Positions 50,200-60,397 of a stretch of DNA of 64,000 bases are shown in pieces; position 1 is the first letter of the stretch, and every line of letters begins with the position of its first letter. Under the pieces are notes generated by a model. It was not told the origin of the DNA. It saw only the letters and a list, made by a program, of their open reading frames with translations, and did not search any database. Made by a program: the position numbers and the translations under genes. Origin of the DNA: Granulicella sapmiensis (GTDB taxonomy: Bacteria; Acidobacteriota; Terriglobia; Terriglobales; Acidobacteriaceae). The DNA is taken from assembly GCA_026225395.1 (NCBI GenBank), contig JAMFSR010000032.1, positions 1-64,000 on the forward strand, read 5' to 3'.

Positions 50200-50565
50200 A
50201 TGAAGAAGAAGGTCACGCTGCTGGTAATGTTGGTGGGGATTGGATTGGCGACTGCTTTCTGGGGGCGCATGGTTGGCGCTCAGCCCGCACCCCGCAGAGT
50301 TGAGGTTGTGTCCAAGCGCTTCGCCTTTGATCCCGGCGAGCTCACTCTGAAAAAAGGACAACCGGTTGTGCTGGTGCTCAAGAGCACGGACGTTGCGCAT
50401 GGCCTTCGTTTTCGCGAGCTAAACCTTGACGTGAAGGTGGACAAGGGCGGGACCGCTGAAGTCCCTTTCACCCCGACAAAAACAGGCGACTTCGTCGGAC
50501 ACTGCTCAGTCTTCTGCGGCTCAGGCCACGGTGCGATGACGCTCACACTGCACGTGGTGGAGTAG
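50200..50565 (+). CDS. CuA-type cupredoxin (COX2-like), secreted
   Basis: The ATG with GGAG upstream is used. A signal segment covers residues 1-28 (TLLVMLVGIGLATAFWG). The mature 93 residues are a cupredoxin fold ending in VGHCSVFCGSGHGAMTLTLH. This is the cytochrome-oxidase-subunit-II CuA motif C-S-x-x-C-G-x-x-H-x-x-M; an upstream His in VAHGLRFRE completes the dinuclear copper site. No COX1 gene is near, and the protein lacks the two COX2 transmembrane helices, so it is a stand-alone CuA protein. It is followed by a cytochrome c gene after 2 bp, a likely electron-transfer pair placed inside an exopolysaccharide locus. Confidence 0.87.
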   Translation: MKKKVTLLVMLVGIGLATAFWGRMVGAQPAPRRVEVVSKRFAFDPGELTLKKGQPVVLVLKSTDVAHGLRFRELNLDVKVDKGGTAEVPFTPTKTGDFVGHCSVFCGSGHGAMTLTLHVVE

Positions 50566-50567
50566 CT

Positions 50568-51038
50568 GTGCGCTCTCTCAGCCTGTTGATCATCTCCATC
50601 CTCGCGATAGGGCTTGCCGGCTGTAAAGCAACCCCTCCCGCAAAATTCGAGACGAAGAGCGTCGTCTTCGCGAAACACCACATCTTTGTCGGTAACAGGA
50701 AGCAGAAGAACCCGCTACCCGATACAGTCCAGACACGCGCGGATGGCAAAGAAGCGTTCACCCACTACTGTGTGGCCTGCCACGGCATGGATGGGCAGAA
50801 TACCGGCGTTCCCTTCGTCGACCATCTCTCTCCTCCAGTGCCCTCGCTCGCCTCTCCCGACGTGCAGCAGTACACCGACGGTCAGCTGAAGTGGGTTCTC
50901 GATAACGGCATCTGGCCGTCGGGCATGCCGGGCTCCAAAGGCACGCTCAGTGACGACGAACTCTGGTCGATCGTCGTCTTCCTCCGCCATCTACCGCCGG
51001 CGGGCAGCCAGGGTACTCCCGACATGTACAACCACTAA
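50568..51038 (+). CDS. Lipoprotein cytochrome c
   Basis: GTG start, 2 bp after the cupredoxin stop. The lipobox is IGLAGC (Cys about 19). The haem motif CVACH is in FTHYCVACHGMDGQ, with a probable axial Met in WPSGMPGSKGTLSDDELW. Class-I cytochrome c, 156 aa. Likely the redox partner of the CuA protein at the outer face of a membrane. Only 11 bp separate it from the O-antigen-ligase-like gene. Confidence 0.88.
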   Translation: MRSLSLLIISILAIGLAGCKATPPAKFETKSVVFAKHHIFVGNRKQKNPLPDTVQTRADGKEAFTHYCVACHGMDGQNTGVPFVDHLSPPVPSLASPDVQQYTDGQLKWVLDNGIWPSGMPGSKGTLSDDELWSIVVFLRHLPPAGSQGTPDMYNH

Positions 51039-51049
51039 CCGCAAACGCT

Positions 51050-52342
51050 ATGGAGATTGCTGACTATTCGCGGGATCAGGAAACGCTCGCCAACCCCTCG
51101 GTCATAGCGTTGGCGACGGTTACTGGGTTTTACTTCGCGTTCCGCCTCTTCATCATGTTGCTGTCGGTCCGCTTGCTGGGGACCGGCCCACAGACGGGCG
51201 CGATGCTCAACCTGGCGCTGAACATTCTGTTGCTATTTGCCGTTGCGTTGCAAACACTTGGGACCGTCAGCCCTGCAAAGACCCCGCTGTTGCGCTCGCC
51301 AAGCGTGCGCTGGGTAGTACTCTTTCTTGTCTTCTCCTGTTGCAGCCTGGCCTGGAGTGTAACCGCATCGCTGCCCGCCGCGATTGCATATTGGTGTGGG
51401 ATGGCAGCGGATGTCGCCATCGTAGTGCTGTTGTTTCGCGCTTCTCCTCTGGTGGAAGTCACAGACTCGCTGATGAAAGGCTACATCTGGGGAGCGTGTG
51501 TGGCCGCCGCAATCGCATGGTTGTTGCCGGAACAGTCCGATCTTCGGCTCGGCGATGAAGAGCTGCTTGGTGCTAACCAGATTGGCTATCTCTGCGCCTT
51601 CGCCTTCTTCTTCGCTCAGTATCGAATTCGCGTCGCGGGAAGAAAAGGTATTATGGCCGCCGGTGTGCTTGCAGTCACATTATTGCGTACTCTCAGCAAG
51701 ACGACGATCGTCGCGTTTGTGGTGGCGGAGTTATTCCTCCTCATACGCGACAAGTCACTGGCGCGAAAGACGAAATGGAAGGTCGCAGTTGCGGCCACGG
51801 TCGTCATCCTGCTGTTCTGGAGCCTCCTCGTTTCTTACTTCGACGCCTACATAAACACAGGCACGGGGACCAACGCCGAAACGCTCACGGGCCGTGTCGA
51901 TATCTGGGTCGTCATACTGACCGAAGCCGTCCAGCGTCCGTGGTTCGGACACGGCTTTCATTCCGTCTGGAAAGTAATTCCATCGTTTGGCGAGTTTGAG
52001 GCACGTCATGCGCACAACGAGCTTCTACAGCAGTTCTACGCATACGGGATTGCTGGAATATGCCTGCTGGCAGGTCTCTATGGAAGCCTTTATCTGCAAA
52101 TTCGTAGGCTCAGCCGGGGCTCGTTGCGGATATTCCTTAAGGCCTTCCTGATTTTCGTCCTGGTGCGGGGTGTTGCCGACACTGAGCCTTTCGATCTGTC
52201 ACTCCCCTTATGGGCCATTGTGATCTTGAGTCTCTTGATCCAAAATGAACTTGCCGCAAAAGCGTCGCAGGCAACGGCAGTTGCAGCAGATCATGCGCCG
52301 TTCAACGGCGTATTCGGTTCTGTAAATGTCATCCCATTGTAA
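51050..52342 (+). CDS. O-antigen ligase/Wzy polymerase-like membrane protein
   Basis: 430 aa with about ten to eleven membrane segments (VIALATVTGFYFAFRLFIML, LALNILLLFAVALQTLG, IVVLLFRASPLVEV). The Wzy_C/WaaL landmark loop is GRVDIWVVILTEAVQRPWFG, HGF, then EARHAHNELLQQFYAYGIAG, in which HxHN is the conserved ligase/polymerase histidine motif. In this context it most likely polymerises the exopolysaccharide repeat unit. It shares an operon with the cupredoxin and cytochrome c genes. The 3' end contains a TCATCCCA-type motif that recurs 30 bp later (52328 and 52358). Confidence 0.88.
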   Translation: MEIADYSRDQETLANPSVIALATVTGFYFAFRLFIMLLSVRLLGTGPQTGAMLNLALNILLLFAVALQTLGTVSPAKTPLLRSPSVRWVVLFLVFSCCSLAWSVTASLPAAIAYWCGMAADVAIVVLLFRASPLVEVTDSLMKGYIWGACVAAAIAWLLPEQSDLRLGDEELLGANQIGYLCAFAFFFAQYRIRVAGRKGIMAAGVLAVTLLRTLSKTTIVAFVVAELFLLIRDKSLARKTKWKVAVAATVVILLFWSLLVSYFDAYINTGTGTNAETLTGRVDIWVVILTEAVQRPWFGHGFHSVWKVIPSFGEFEARHAHNELLQQFYAYGIAGICLLAGLYGSLYLQIRRLSRGSLRIFLKAFLIFVLVRGVADTEPFDLSLPLWAIVILSLLIQNELAAKASQATAVAADHAPFNGVFGSVNVIPL

Positions 52343-52407
52343 TTTTTGGCTGTCAAAGTCATCCCAGTGCGATACGATCCGCCAAAATAGAACAAGAGGA
52401 TTAATCT

Positions 52408-53148
52408 ATGGTCTCCGGAACGGAACTGATGGAAGGGTACGCGGCGCCCCACGCTGACGCATCTTCAAATCTCGGCACGATCCTCATCGTTGAAGATGAC
52501 CCGCGTATGCAGAAGGTGTTGCGCCGAATGTTTGCGGAAGAGCATTACACCGTTTTTGTAGCCGGCGACGGCCAAACTGCGCTCGATCTGTTCCGCAAAG
52601 AGCGCCCCCTTGCTGTAGTGCTTGACCTTATCCTGCCCCGAATCTCCGGCCGCGAGTTGTGCCAGATGTTCAAGAGCATCTCAAACCAAACGCCGATCGT
52701 TGTCCTCAGTGCGATCAGTGAGGTTGTCGATAAAGTTTTATTGCTGGAACTCGGCGCCGACGATTACGTGACCAAGCCCTTCAGTCCGCGCGAGCTCACA
52801 GCTCGCGTCCAGGCCGCCATCCGTCGTCAGCGCAAACCTGCGACTCCCACGCTCTACCGCTTCGGCGACTGCGAGATCGACTTCAAGAGCATGAACGCCC
52901 GCAGCAACGGCAACCCTTTGGTCCTCACGGCCCACGAGTTCAAGCTGCTGAAGTTCTTCACCGAAAACGTCGACATGGTGCTCACACGAGAGGTCCTGCT
53001 CAATGAGGTGTGGGGCTACAACTCCTACCCAACCACGCGTACCGTCGATAATCAGATTCTGAAGTTGCGCCAAAAGCTGGAGCCCGATCCGGCGAATCCA
53101 AAGCACCTGCTTACCATCTATGGTGCGGGGTACAAATTTGTCCCGTGA
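52408..53148 (+). CDS. OmpR/PhoB-family response regulator
   Basis: Receiver domain residues about 24-140: TILIVEDDPRMQKVLRRMF (acidic pocket), AVVLDLILPRISGREL (phospho-acceptor Asp in LDL), then the conserved Thr/Ser and KPFSPREL lysine. The C-terminal winged helix, residues 150-245, has LTAHEFKLLKFFTENVD, VLTREVLLNEVWGYN and RTVDNQILKLRQKLEPDPAN, then GAGYKF. Such domains bind direct repeats with 10-11 bp spacing, matching the TGACA boxes in front of six neighbouring transcription units. The following sensor-kinase frame overlaps its 3' end, so the two are co-translated. Confidence 0.92.
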   Translation: MVSGTELMEGYAAPHADASSNLGTILIVEDDPRMQKVLRRMFAEEHYTVFVAGDGQTALDLFRKERPLAVVLDLILPRISGRELCQMFKSISNQTPIVVLSAISEVVDKVLLLELGADDYVTKPFSPRELTARVQAAIRRQRKPATPTLYRFGDCEIDFKSMNARSNGNPLVLTAHEFKLLKFFTENVDMVLTREVLLNEVWGYNSYPTTRTVDNQILKLRQKLEPDPANPKHLLTIYGAGYKFVP

Positions 53149-55015
53149 TACTCAACTCGGCTCTGCGGTTGAGTTCCAGGCCTCTGCCCCAGAGGGCGTC
53201 TCGCGGCAACCTGCCGGTGTCCGAACGCAGGTTCTGCTGGTGCTTGCGATGGCGCTGGTTACCGTCATCGTCACTGCCCTGTGTGTGTTCCTCATACGCC
53301 ATCGCCTGCGGGAACAGGTAGGTGGCGATCTCGCGCAGGACCTCAAGCACTCCGTCATCACCTTCGAGGATCTCCAGGCCGAGCGTCTCGGTGCATTGGA
53401 CCGCGAGAACTCCCTGCTCGCGGAGCTGCCAACCATCAAGGCCCTGATGACCAGCGGCGACAAGCTTACCATCCAGGATGGCGCAGTCGAGTTCTGGCAG
53501 CTTAGCGGCAACGATCTATTTGCGCTGGCCGATCCCGATGGCCGCGTGGTCGCCGCCTACGCAAAGGCCACGCCGCCCGATGACACGCTGCGCCGCGAAC
53601 TGAAGATGCTGGTGGAATCTCCCGGCAAGCATTATCTCATCAATGGCTCCTCGCTCTATGCGTGCTCGCTTCGACCCATCTACTTCGGCAACGACGAAGA
53701 TGGCACACTGCTTGGCTACGTGATCAGCGGCATCTCCATCGAACGCACCGTGCGCCAGATAAGCCAGCCCACCGGCGTTGAAGCGACATTCCTTAGCGAA
53801 GGCCACGTTGTAGCCAGCACACTCGGCCCTGAGGTGCAGGCGAGCCTCGCTACTCAGCCGGCATTATTGTCTGCGAAGCCGGGCAAGCCGTCGACGGTAC
53901 ACTTCGGCGATACGAAGTTTCTGACCGATACGGAAGATCTCTCCCGCACGGCCACCTCTCCACTCCAGCTTGTACTGCTCAAGTCGTTCGAGCCGGCCGA
54001 GCGTTGGATCGATCGCATCGACAGCATCGTGTGGAGCACAGGCCTGCTGGCCCTGCTTGCAGGTACCGTACTAATGATCACGCTTTCACGTCTGCTGACC
54101 CGCCCGCTCGAAGAGCTGTCGAAGAGCGTTCGCGCCTTCGGCATGGGCGATAGTGCGTATCGCATACCGCGCTACGGCACGCAGGAGGTGCGGCAACTGA
54201 GCACGGCCTTCGCGGGCATGCGTGACGAGATTCAACAGGCCAATCGCGCGCTGGTTGAATCGGAGCGGCTCGCAACGATCGGCCGCATGGCAAGCTCGGT
54301 CTCGCACGATCTCCGGCACTATCTCGCAGCCGTTTACGCCAATGCCGAGTTCCTCGCCTCGGACCGCCTTGGCCAGGAGGAACGCGCCGAAATCTTCGCA
54401 GACATCCGCGCCGCTGTACACGGCACAACCGACATGATCGAGTCGCTGCTGATCTTCAGCCGTACCGGCACCAGCGTCAGGCGGTCCCCTGAAACCATGA
54501 ATGCTCTGTTGGAGCGCGCCGTCGGGCTTATCCGGGCACACCCTGACGCCGAGGGCGTAAAGCTGGCAACATACTACGGTAGTCCCGCCGACACCGTCGC
54601 CGTGGTGGATGGCATGCAGATCGAGCGCGCCATCTACAATCTGCTTCTAAATGCCTGTCAGGCTGTGCGCTCCAGCGGTCCTTCTGGTCAGGTCAAAGTA
54701 GCAGTGGAATTGCAAGGGCAATACATCGTCGTGAACGTGATCGACAACGGAGCCGGCGTTCCGGAAAACATTCGCAAGAGCTTGTTCGACCCGTTTGTCA
54801 GTGAAGGCAAGCAGAAGGGAACCGGGCTTGGCCTTACGCTCGCTCACCGCATTGCTGTCGAACATGGTGGTGAGGTTATCCTTCTCTCCAGTAGTGATGG
54901 CGAGACAGTCTTTCAGATGAAGGTGGCGCGCGCCCTGCCGTTACAACCGCCTATGGATGTGCTCGAGGGTTCGCCCCACGATGAGGTCGTTGCAAATGAG
55001 AAGGCATGGACATAG
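53120..55015 (+). CDS. HAMP-domain sensor histidine kinase
   Basis: 631 aa. Start uncertain: ATG 53120, GTG 53123 or TTG 53138, all overlapping the regulator gene. Transmembrane helix 1 is about residues 36-58 (VLLVLAMALVTVIVTALCVF). A periplasmic sensor of about 240 residues follows, with transmembrane helix 2 at TGLLALLAGTVLMITLSRLL and then HAMP. The H-box is GRMASSVSHDLRHYLAAVYA, N-box IERAIYNLLLNACQAV, G1 VIDNGAGVPENI, G2 GTGLGLTLAHRIAVEHGGEV. All ATPase motifs are intact. The sensor region (LAELPTIKALMT...IYFGNDEDGTLLGYVISGI) looks like a double-Cache/PAS-like domain. Signal unknown. Partner of the regulator upstream. Confidence 0.9.
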   Translation: MVRGTNLSRDTQLGSAVEFQASAPEGVSRQPAGVRTQVLLVLAMALVTVIVTALCVFLIRHRLREQVGGDLAQDLKHSVITFEDLQAERLGALDRENSLLAELPTIKALMTSGDKLTIQDGAVEFWQLSGNDLFALADPDGRVVAAYAKATPPDDTLRRELKMLVESPGKHYLINGSSLYACSLRPIYFGNDEDGTLLGYVISGISIERTVRQISQPTGVEATFLSEGHVVASTLGPEVQASLATQPALLSAKPGKPSTVHFGDTKFLTDTEDLSRTATSPLQLVLLKSFEPAERWIDRIDSIVWSTGLLALLAGTVLMITLSRLLTRPLEELSKSVRAFGMGDSAYRIPRYGTQEVRQLSTAFAGMRDEIQQANRALVESERLATIGRMASSVSHDLRHYLAAVYANAEFLASDRLGQEERAEIFADIRAAVHGTTDMIESLLIFSRTGTSVRRSPETMNALLERAVGLIRAHPDAEGVKLATYYGSPADTVAVVDGMQIERAIYNLLLNACQAVRSSGPSGQVKVAVELQGQYIVVNVIDNGAGVPENIRKSLFDPFVSEGKQKGTGLGLTLAHRIAVEHGGEVILLSSSDGETVFQMKVARALPLQPPMDVLEGSPHDEVVANEKAWT

Positions 55016-56531
55016 CGTGGCGCGGCCATTTCTCAGTTGGGGAGCCGCATCTCCGTTGTTGTTGGTACTGCTTTGGCCTGCGCGTCCGCTCCACCCGCAG
55101 GTCGCGGATCAACAGACACTCGCGCAAAAGGTGCAACAGTTGACCGACGCCATGGCGCGTACCCAGTCGCAGTTGGAAGAATCGCAGCGGCAACTCGAAG
55201 AGATGCGCCACCAGCTGGATGCGCTTCGGCTCCAGATGCAACAGGGAACTCCATCCACGACGGCGACATCGACACCGGCTCCTTCCGCCAACGCTTCCAC
55301 CAGCTCATCGAGCACGATCGATGACATTCGCGAACGCCAGGCCATGCAGGAAGCACAGATCGCAACGCACGAGCAGACGAAAGTCGAAAGCGAATCGAAG
55401 TACCCCGTGAAGATTACCGGTTTGCTATTGCTGAATGGCTTTGCCAACAGCGGTGCAGTCGACATGCCTTCAACGCCGACCGCGACCCTTCCAGGCGGCG
55501 GCACCACCGGCGCATCCGTGCGACAGACCATACTCGGCTTTGACGCACGTGGCCCGCATCTTTTCGGCGCGCAGAGCTCCGCCGATCTTCGCGTCGATTT
55601 CGACGGAACGCCTGCCTCAACCACAACTTCAACCAGCTACTACAACAGCAACGCCACCTTACTGCGGTTGAGAACAGCCCACGCTCGCCTCCAATGGAAC
55701 CACACCGAGGCGTTCTTCAGCCTGGATCGTCCCATCATCAACCCGGACACTCCTTCCTCGTTGACTGCAGTGGCTGAACCCGCACTGGCATGGTCCGGAA
55801 ATCTGTACTCCTGGAATCCGCAACTTGGCATGACGCACGACATCGATCTGCCTGGCTCACATGCGCTTCGTCTCCAGGCCGCGCTCATCGATCCCGGAGA
55901 CGCACCTGCCTCCGCCGTCATCGCCTCCAGTGGTAGCGCAGCAGAGAGTAGCCGGTATCCAGGGCTTGAGGCCCGTATCGCACTGGTCGGCTCGAGGACA
56001 GACGAAGACAGCAACCACATCGGATTCGGCGGGTATTTTTCGCCGCATCTTTCATCCATCGGGCGCAGCTTCGACTCGTGGGCCGGTACTCTCGATGCAC
56101 GACTCCACCTCCCACTCAAACTGGAAGCGACCGGAAGCTTTTACCGCGGCCTTGGCCTCGGTGGCCTCGGTGGCGGCGGATACAAGGACTTTGCCTACAC
56201 CGAAAAGCCGGATGGCAGCTATTACTTCCGCGCACTAAACGACGTAGGCGGTTGGATCGAGCTAAAGCGCCGCTTCGGGCAACGCTTTGAGACCAATGCT
56301 GCCCTTGGCATCGATAACGTCTTCGCCAACGATCTTCGCCGTTACTCCTTCACCGGCGCTCCCCTCTATCTCAATCTCGCCCGCAATCGCACCTTCACCG
56401 GCAACATCATCTACAGCCCAAGCGCCTATCTATTGTTCTCTATTGAGTACCGCCGCCTGAACAGTTGGCAGCTCTCCGGACCGGCCGCCGGAGCCAACGT
56501 AACCGGTGTCGCCGTGGGATACAAATTTTGA
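54996..56531 (+). CDS. Porin-like outer-membrane protein with N-terminal coiled coil
   Basis: The start ATG 54996 (MRRHGHSVARPF) overlaps the kinase stop by 20 bases; ATG 54981 is possible. A signal segment (LSWGAASPLLLVLLWPARP), then a coiled coil of about 45 residues (VQQLTDAMARTQSQLEESQR), then an Ala/Ser/Thr linker. The remainder is beta-barrel (YPVKITGLLLLNGFANSG, LFGAQSSADLRVDFDG, HARLQWNHTEAFFSLDRPII, RTFTGNIIYSPSAYLLFSIE, GVAVGYKF). The coiled coil plus barrel layout fits trimeric porins. The ligand is unknown. Its stop overlaps the ATG of the following copper-protein gene. Confidence 0.82.
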   Translation: MRRHGHSVARPFLSWGAASPLLLVLLWPARPLHPQVADQQTLAQKVQQLTDAMARTQSQLEESQRQLEEMRHQLDALRLQMQQGTPSTTATSTPAPSANASTSSSSTIDDIRERQAMQEAQIATHEQTKVESESKYPVKITGLLLLNGFANSGAVDMPSTPTATLPGGGTTGASVRQTILGFDARGPHLFGAQSSADLRVDFDGTPASTTTSTSYYNSNATLLRLRTAHARLQWNHTEAFFSLDRPIINPDTPSSLTAVAEPALAWSGNLYSWNPQLGMTHDIDLPGSHALRLQAALIDPGDAPASAVIASSGSAAESSRYPGLEARIALVGSRTDEDSNHIGFGGYFSPHLSSIGRSFDSWAGTLDARLHLPLKLEATGSFYRGLGLGGLGGGGYKDFAYTEKPDGSYYFRALNDVGGWIELKRRFGQRFETNAALGIDNVFANDLRRYSFTGAPLYLNLARNRTFTGNIIYSPSAYLLFSIEYRRLNSWQLSGPAAGANVTGVAVGYKF

Positions 56532-57247
56532 TGATGACGCATCGGCTCAGTCACTGGATGCTCTGTGCTGCCATGCTGGCAGCCCCAACCCTGTTCTCAC
56601 AGGACCTTCCACATGAATCCAGTTCCGGCGAAGTGCATTTGCATCTTGTCGCATCGCAACCCGGAAAACATCGCGCCGTTCCCGTGGTCGTTTGGCTTCA
56701 GCCTGAAGCAGGAACACCGTCGCCTGCATTCCCGCCGCGTGGTCACTACACCCTCCTGCAGAAGAACCGCATGTTCACGCCTCACCTGCAGGTTATTCCA
56801 GTCGGGAGCGTCGTACAGTTCCCAAACGCCGACCCGTTCTTCCACAACGTCTTCTCGCTTTTTGATGGCAAAAGATTCGACCTTGGGCTTTATGAAGCCG
56901 GGTCGAGCAGGTCCGTCACGTTTTCCCGCGAAGGCGTCTCCTACATCTTCTGCAACATCCACCCCGAGATGAGCGCCGTGGTTCTGGCGCTCTCCACCCC
57001 GCTCTACGCAGTTGAATTCGTGGACGCTGCCTTCGTGATTCACGACGTTCCGCCCGGAGACTACAAGTTGAATTTCTGGGTGGAAGGTGTGCCGCAACCC
57101 GCGCTGGATGGCCTCGCGCGGCATGTGCATGTGCCATCGCATGCCGTGGACCTGGGCAATATAAGCGTGCCTGTAGGAAAGGGCTTTCTGGACCACGCCA
57201 ACAAGTTCGGTGACACATATGACCGCCAGCCTAAAGCTACGTACTAA
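56531..57247 (+). CDS. Plastocyanin-like (type-1 copper) exported protein
   Basis: ATG 56531 overlaps the porin stop (TGATG). Signal peptide to about residue 22 (CAAMLAAPTLFSQ). The cupredoxin-like domain has VVQFPNADPFFHNVFSLFDG (first copper His), VTFSREGVSYIFCNIHPEMS (Cys, His, Met ligands C-N-I-H-P-E-M) and a C-terminal beta-domain FVIHDVPPGDYKLNFW. All four type-1 copper ligands are present. Similar proteins are annotated as methylamine-utilisation-type plastocyanins. It may carry electrons for the porin/cytochrome set, which is inference. It ends the long plus-strand series. Confidence 0.82.
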   Translation: MMTHRLSHWMLCAAMLAAPTLFSQDLPHESSSGEVHLHLVASQPGKHRAVPVVVWLQPEAGTPSPAFPPRGHYTLLQKNRMFTPHLQVIPVGSVVQFPNADPFFHNVFSLFDGKRFDLGLYEAGSSRSVTFSREGVSYIFCNIHPEMSAVVLALSTPLYAVEFVDAAFVIHDVPPGDYKLNFWVEGVPQPALDGLARHVHVPSHAVDLGNISVPVGKGFLDHANKFGDTYDRQPKATY

Positions 57248-57449
57248 AAGGTGTCGGAGCTAGAGATATTGTCACGATGCACTTTGTTCCCTGACGATAG
57301 GCCTCGTCGAAACGAATGATCCCGCCCGCCCGTTCGAGGATCAGTCTCGCTATCGGGCCTTGGTCCCCGCCGGATTCTTCCTTGCCTACCGCGAAGTGCA
57401 ATGAGATGTCGGCGGGACGAACGGTGGAAAAGAAAAATGGTCGGGACGA
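57237..57449 (-). pseudogene. C-terminal relic of a histidine kinase ATPase domain
   Basis: An open minus-strand frame without any start codon reads ISLHFAVGKEESGGDQGPIA, then RLILERAGGIIRFDE, then GTKCIVTISL, and stops at 57237. This is the last piece of a HATPase_c domain (the R-L-I-L-E-R-x-G-G...GT-x-F/C region). Everything upstream, including H-, N- and most G-boxes, is missing; the frame runs straight into the 3' end of tRNA-Pro. The kinase at 53120 has a different C-terminus, so this is a relic of another gene. Confidence 0.5.
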
Positions 57450-57514
57450 CTAGATTCGAACTAGCGACCTCACCCACCCCAAGGGTGCGCTCTACCAGGC
57501 TGAGCCACGTCCCG
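57438..57514 (-). tRNA. tRNA-Pro, anticodon GGG
   Basis: The minus strand folds as a standard 77-nt tRNA. Acceptor CGGGACG pairs with CGTCCCG, the D-arm is GCTC...GAGC, the anticodon stem is CACCC/GGGTG with loop TTGGGGT (anticodon GGG, reading CCC/CCU), and the T-arm contains TTCGAAT. A 3' CCA is encoded. A T-rich stretch follows on the minus strand and may act as terminator. Confidence 0.95.
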
Positions 57515-57579
57515 ACTTGTTGCTATGAAGATCGCTCGCACCCGTTGAGGCCAGCGATCTGGGGTAAGTACAGTCTACA

Positions 57580-57852
57580 TCAATGGGTTGGGGCTACGTA
57601 CTCTTTCGGCAGCTCGCCGCCGGTGCCGAAGAAGAACTCGTTCATCTGCTCGACGAGGAACTCCTGCGCTTCCTTGGTCCAGGGCTGCAGACGGTACTCG
57701 TTGAGGAGCATCTTCTGGCGCTCGACCCACTCGCCCCAGGCCTTGGCGGAGACGTTCTTGTAGATCTTCTGACCGAAGTCGGAGTCGAAAGGCGGCTCTG
57801 GAAGGCCTTCCATTTCGGCTTTGTATTTTGTGCAGAAAACCATGTGTGCCAT
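57580..57852 (-). CDS. yggX: Fe(II)-trafficking/oxidative damage protection protein
   Basis: 90 aa, starting MAHMVFCTKYKAEMEGLPEP. This is the YggX family N-terminus (M-V-x-C-x-K-x-x-x-E-x-x-G-L), with the conserved cysteine at position 7, then IYKNVSAKAWGEWVERQKML and the acidic C-terminal helix. It protects iron-sulfur enzymes from oxidants and limits Fenton chemistry, in the cytoplasm. Full length. Divergent from ligA, with an 89-bp intergenic promoter region. Confidence 0.93.
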   Translation of the reverse strand: MAHMVFCTKYKAEMEGLPEPPFDSDFGQKIYKNVSAKAWGEWVERQKMLLNEYRLQPWTKEAQEFLVEQMNEFFFGTGGELPKEYVAPTH

Positions 57853-57860
57853 TCGAATAA

Positions 57861-60083
<2,223 letters not shown>

Positions 60084-60150
60084 GCCGAGGAGAGCCAAAT
60101 GCGGGTTTTACCGTCGAAATTGTGGTGCGTTTTTATGGTGGTTTGTGGTG

Positions 60151-60218
60151 GGTCGACGGTGACTTTTCACACTTTGTGGTGTCCAGCGACCTTTACATTT
60201 TGTCCAGCGACCTTGACA
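60151..60218 (-). mobile_element. Probable terminal relic of an IS21-type element
   Basis: Two 17-bp direct repeats, GTCCAGCGACCTTTACA (60181-60197) and GTCCAGCGACCTTGACA (60202-60218), are 21 bp apart, with a degenerate GGTCGACGGTGACTTTTCACAC copy upstream. On the minus strand the tract begins TGTCAAGGTCGCTGGACAAA. IS21-family ends start with TG and carry such multiple repeats. No istA/istB gene lies nearby, so only an end remains. The rest of the 314-bp gap 60084-60397 holds no gene. Confidence 0.4.
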
Positions 60219-60397
60219 TCAGATGGGGCGGGGAGTGGGGCTGCTTTTCCTCGCGGGAATGCGAGATAATGAAGTAGGCGATCGATGCTTGAGCCCAGGT
60301 TGTGACGGGCCGGCATTTCTTGAGAAGCCGGACTCTCACGCACCTCTACGCAATTGTTTTTCGGACCTTCAACTGGTCATAACGGCAGCGAGGGATC

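Noticed and set aside
52327-52366. Further regulator box before the response regulator gene (repeated TGTCATCCCA)
   Set aside because: The two copies are 30 bp apart, not on the 11-bp lattice, and the first lies in the coding end of the previous gene.
60084-60397. Intact insertion sequence
   Set aside because: Only end-like repeats are seen; there is no transposase frame on either strand.
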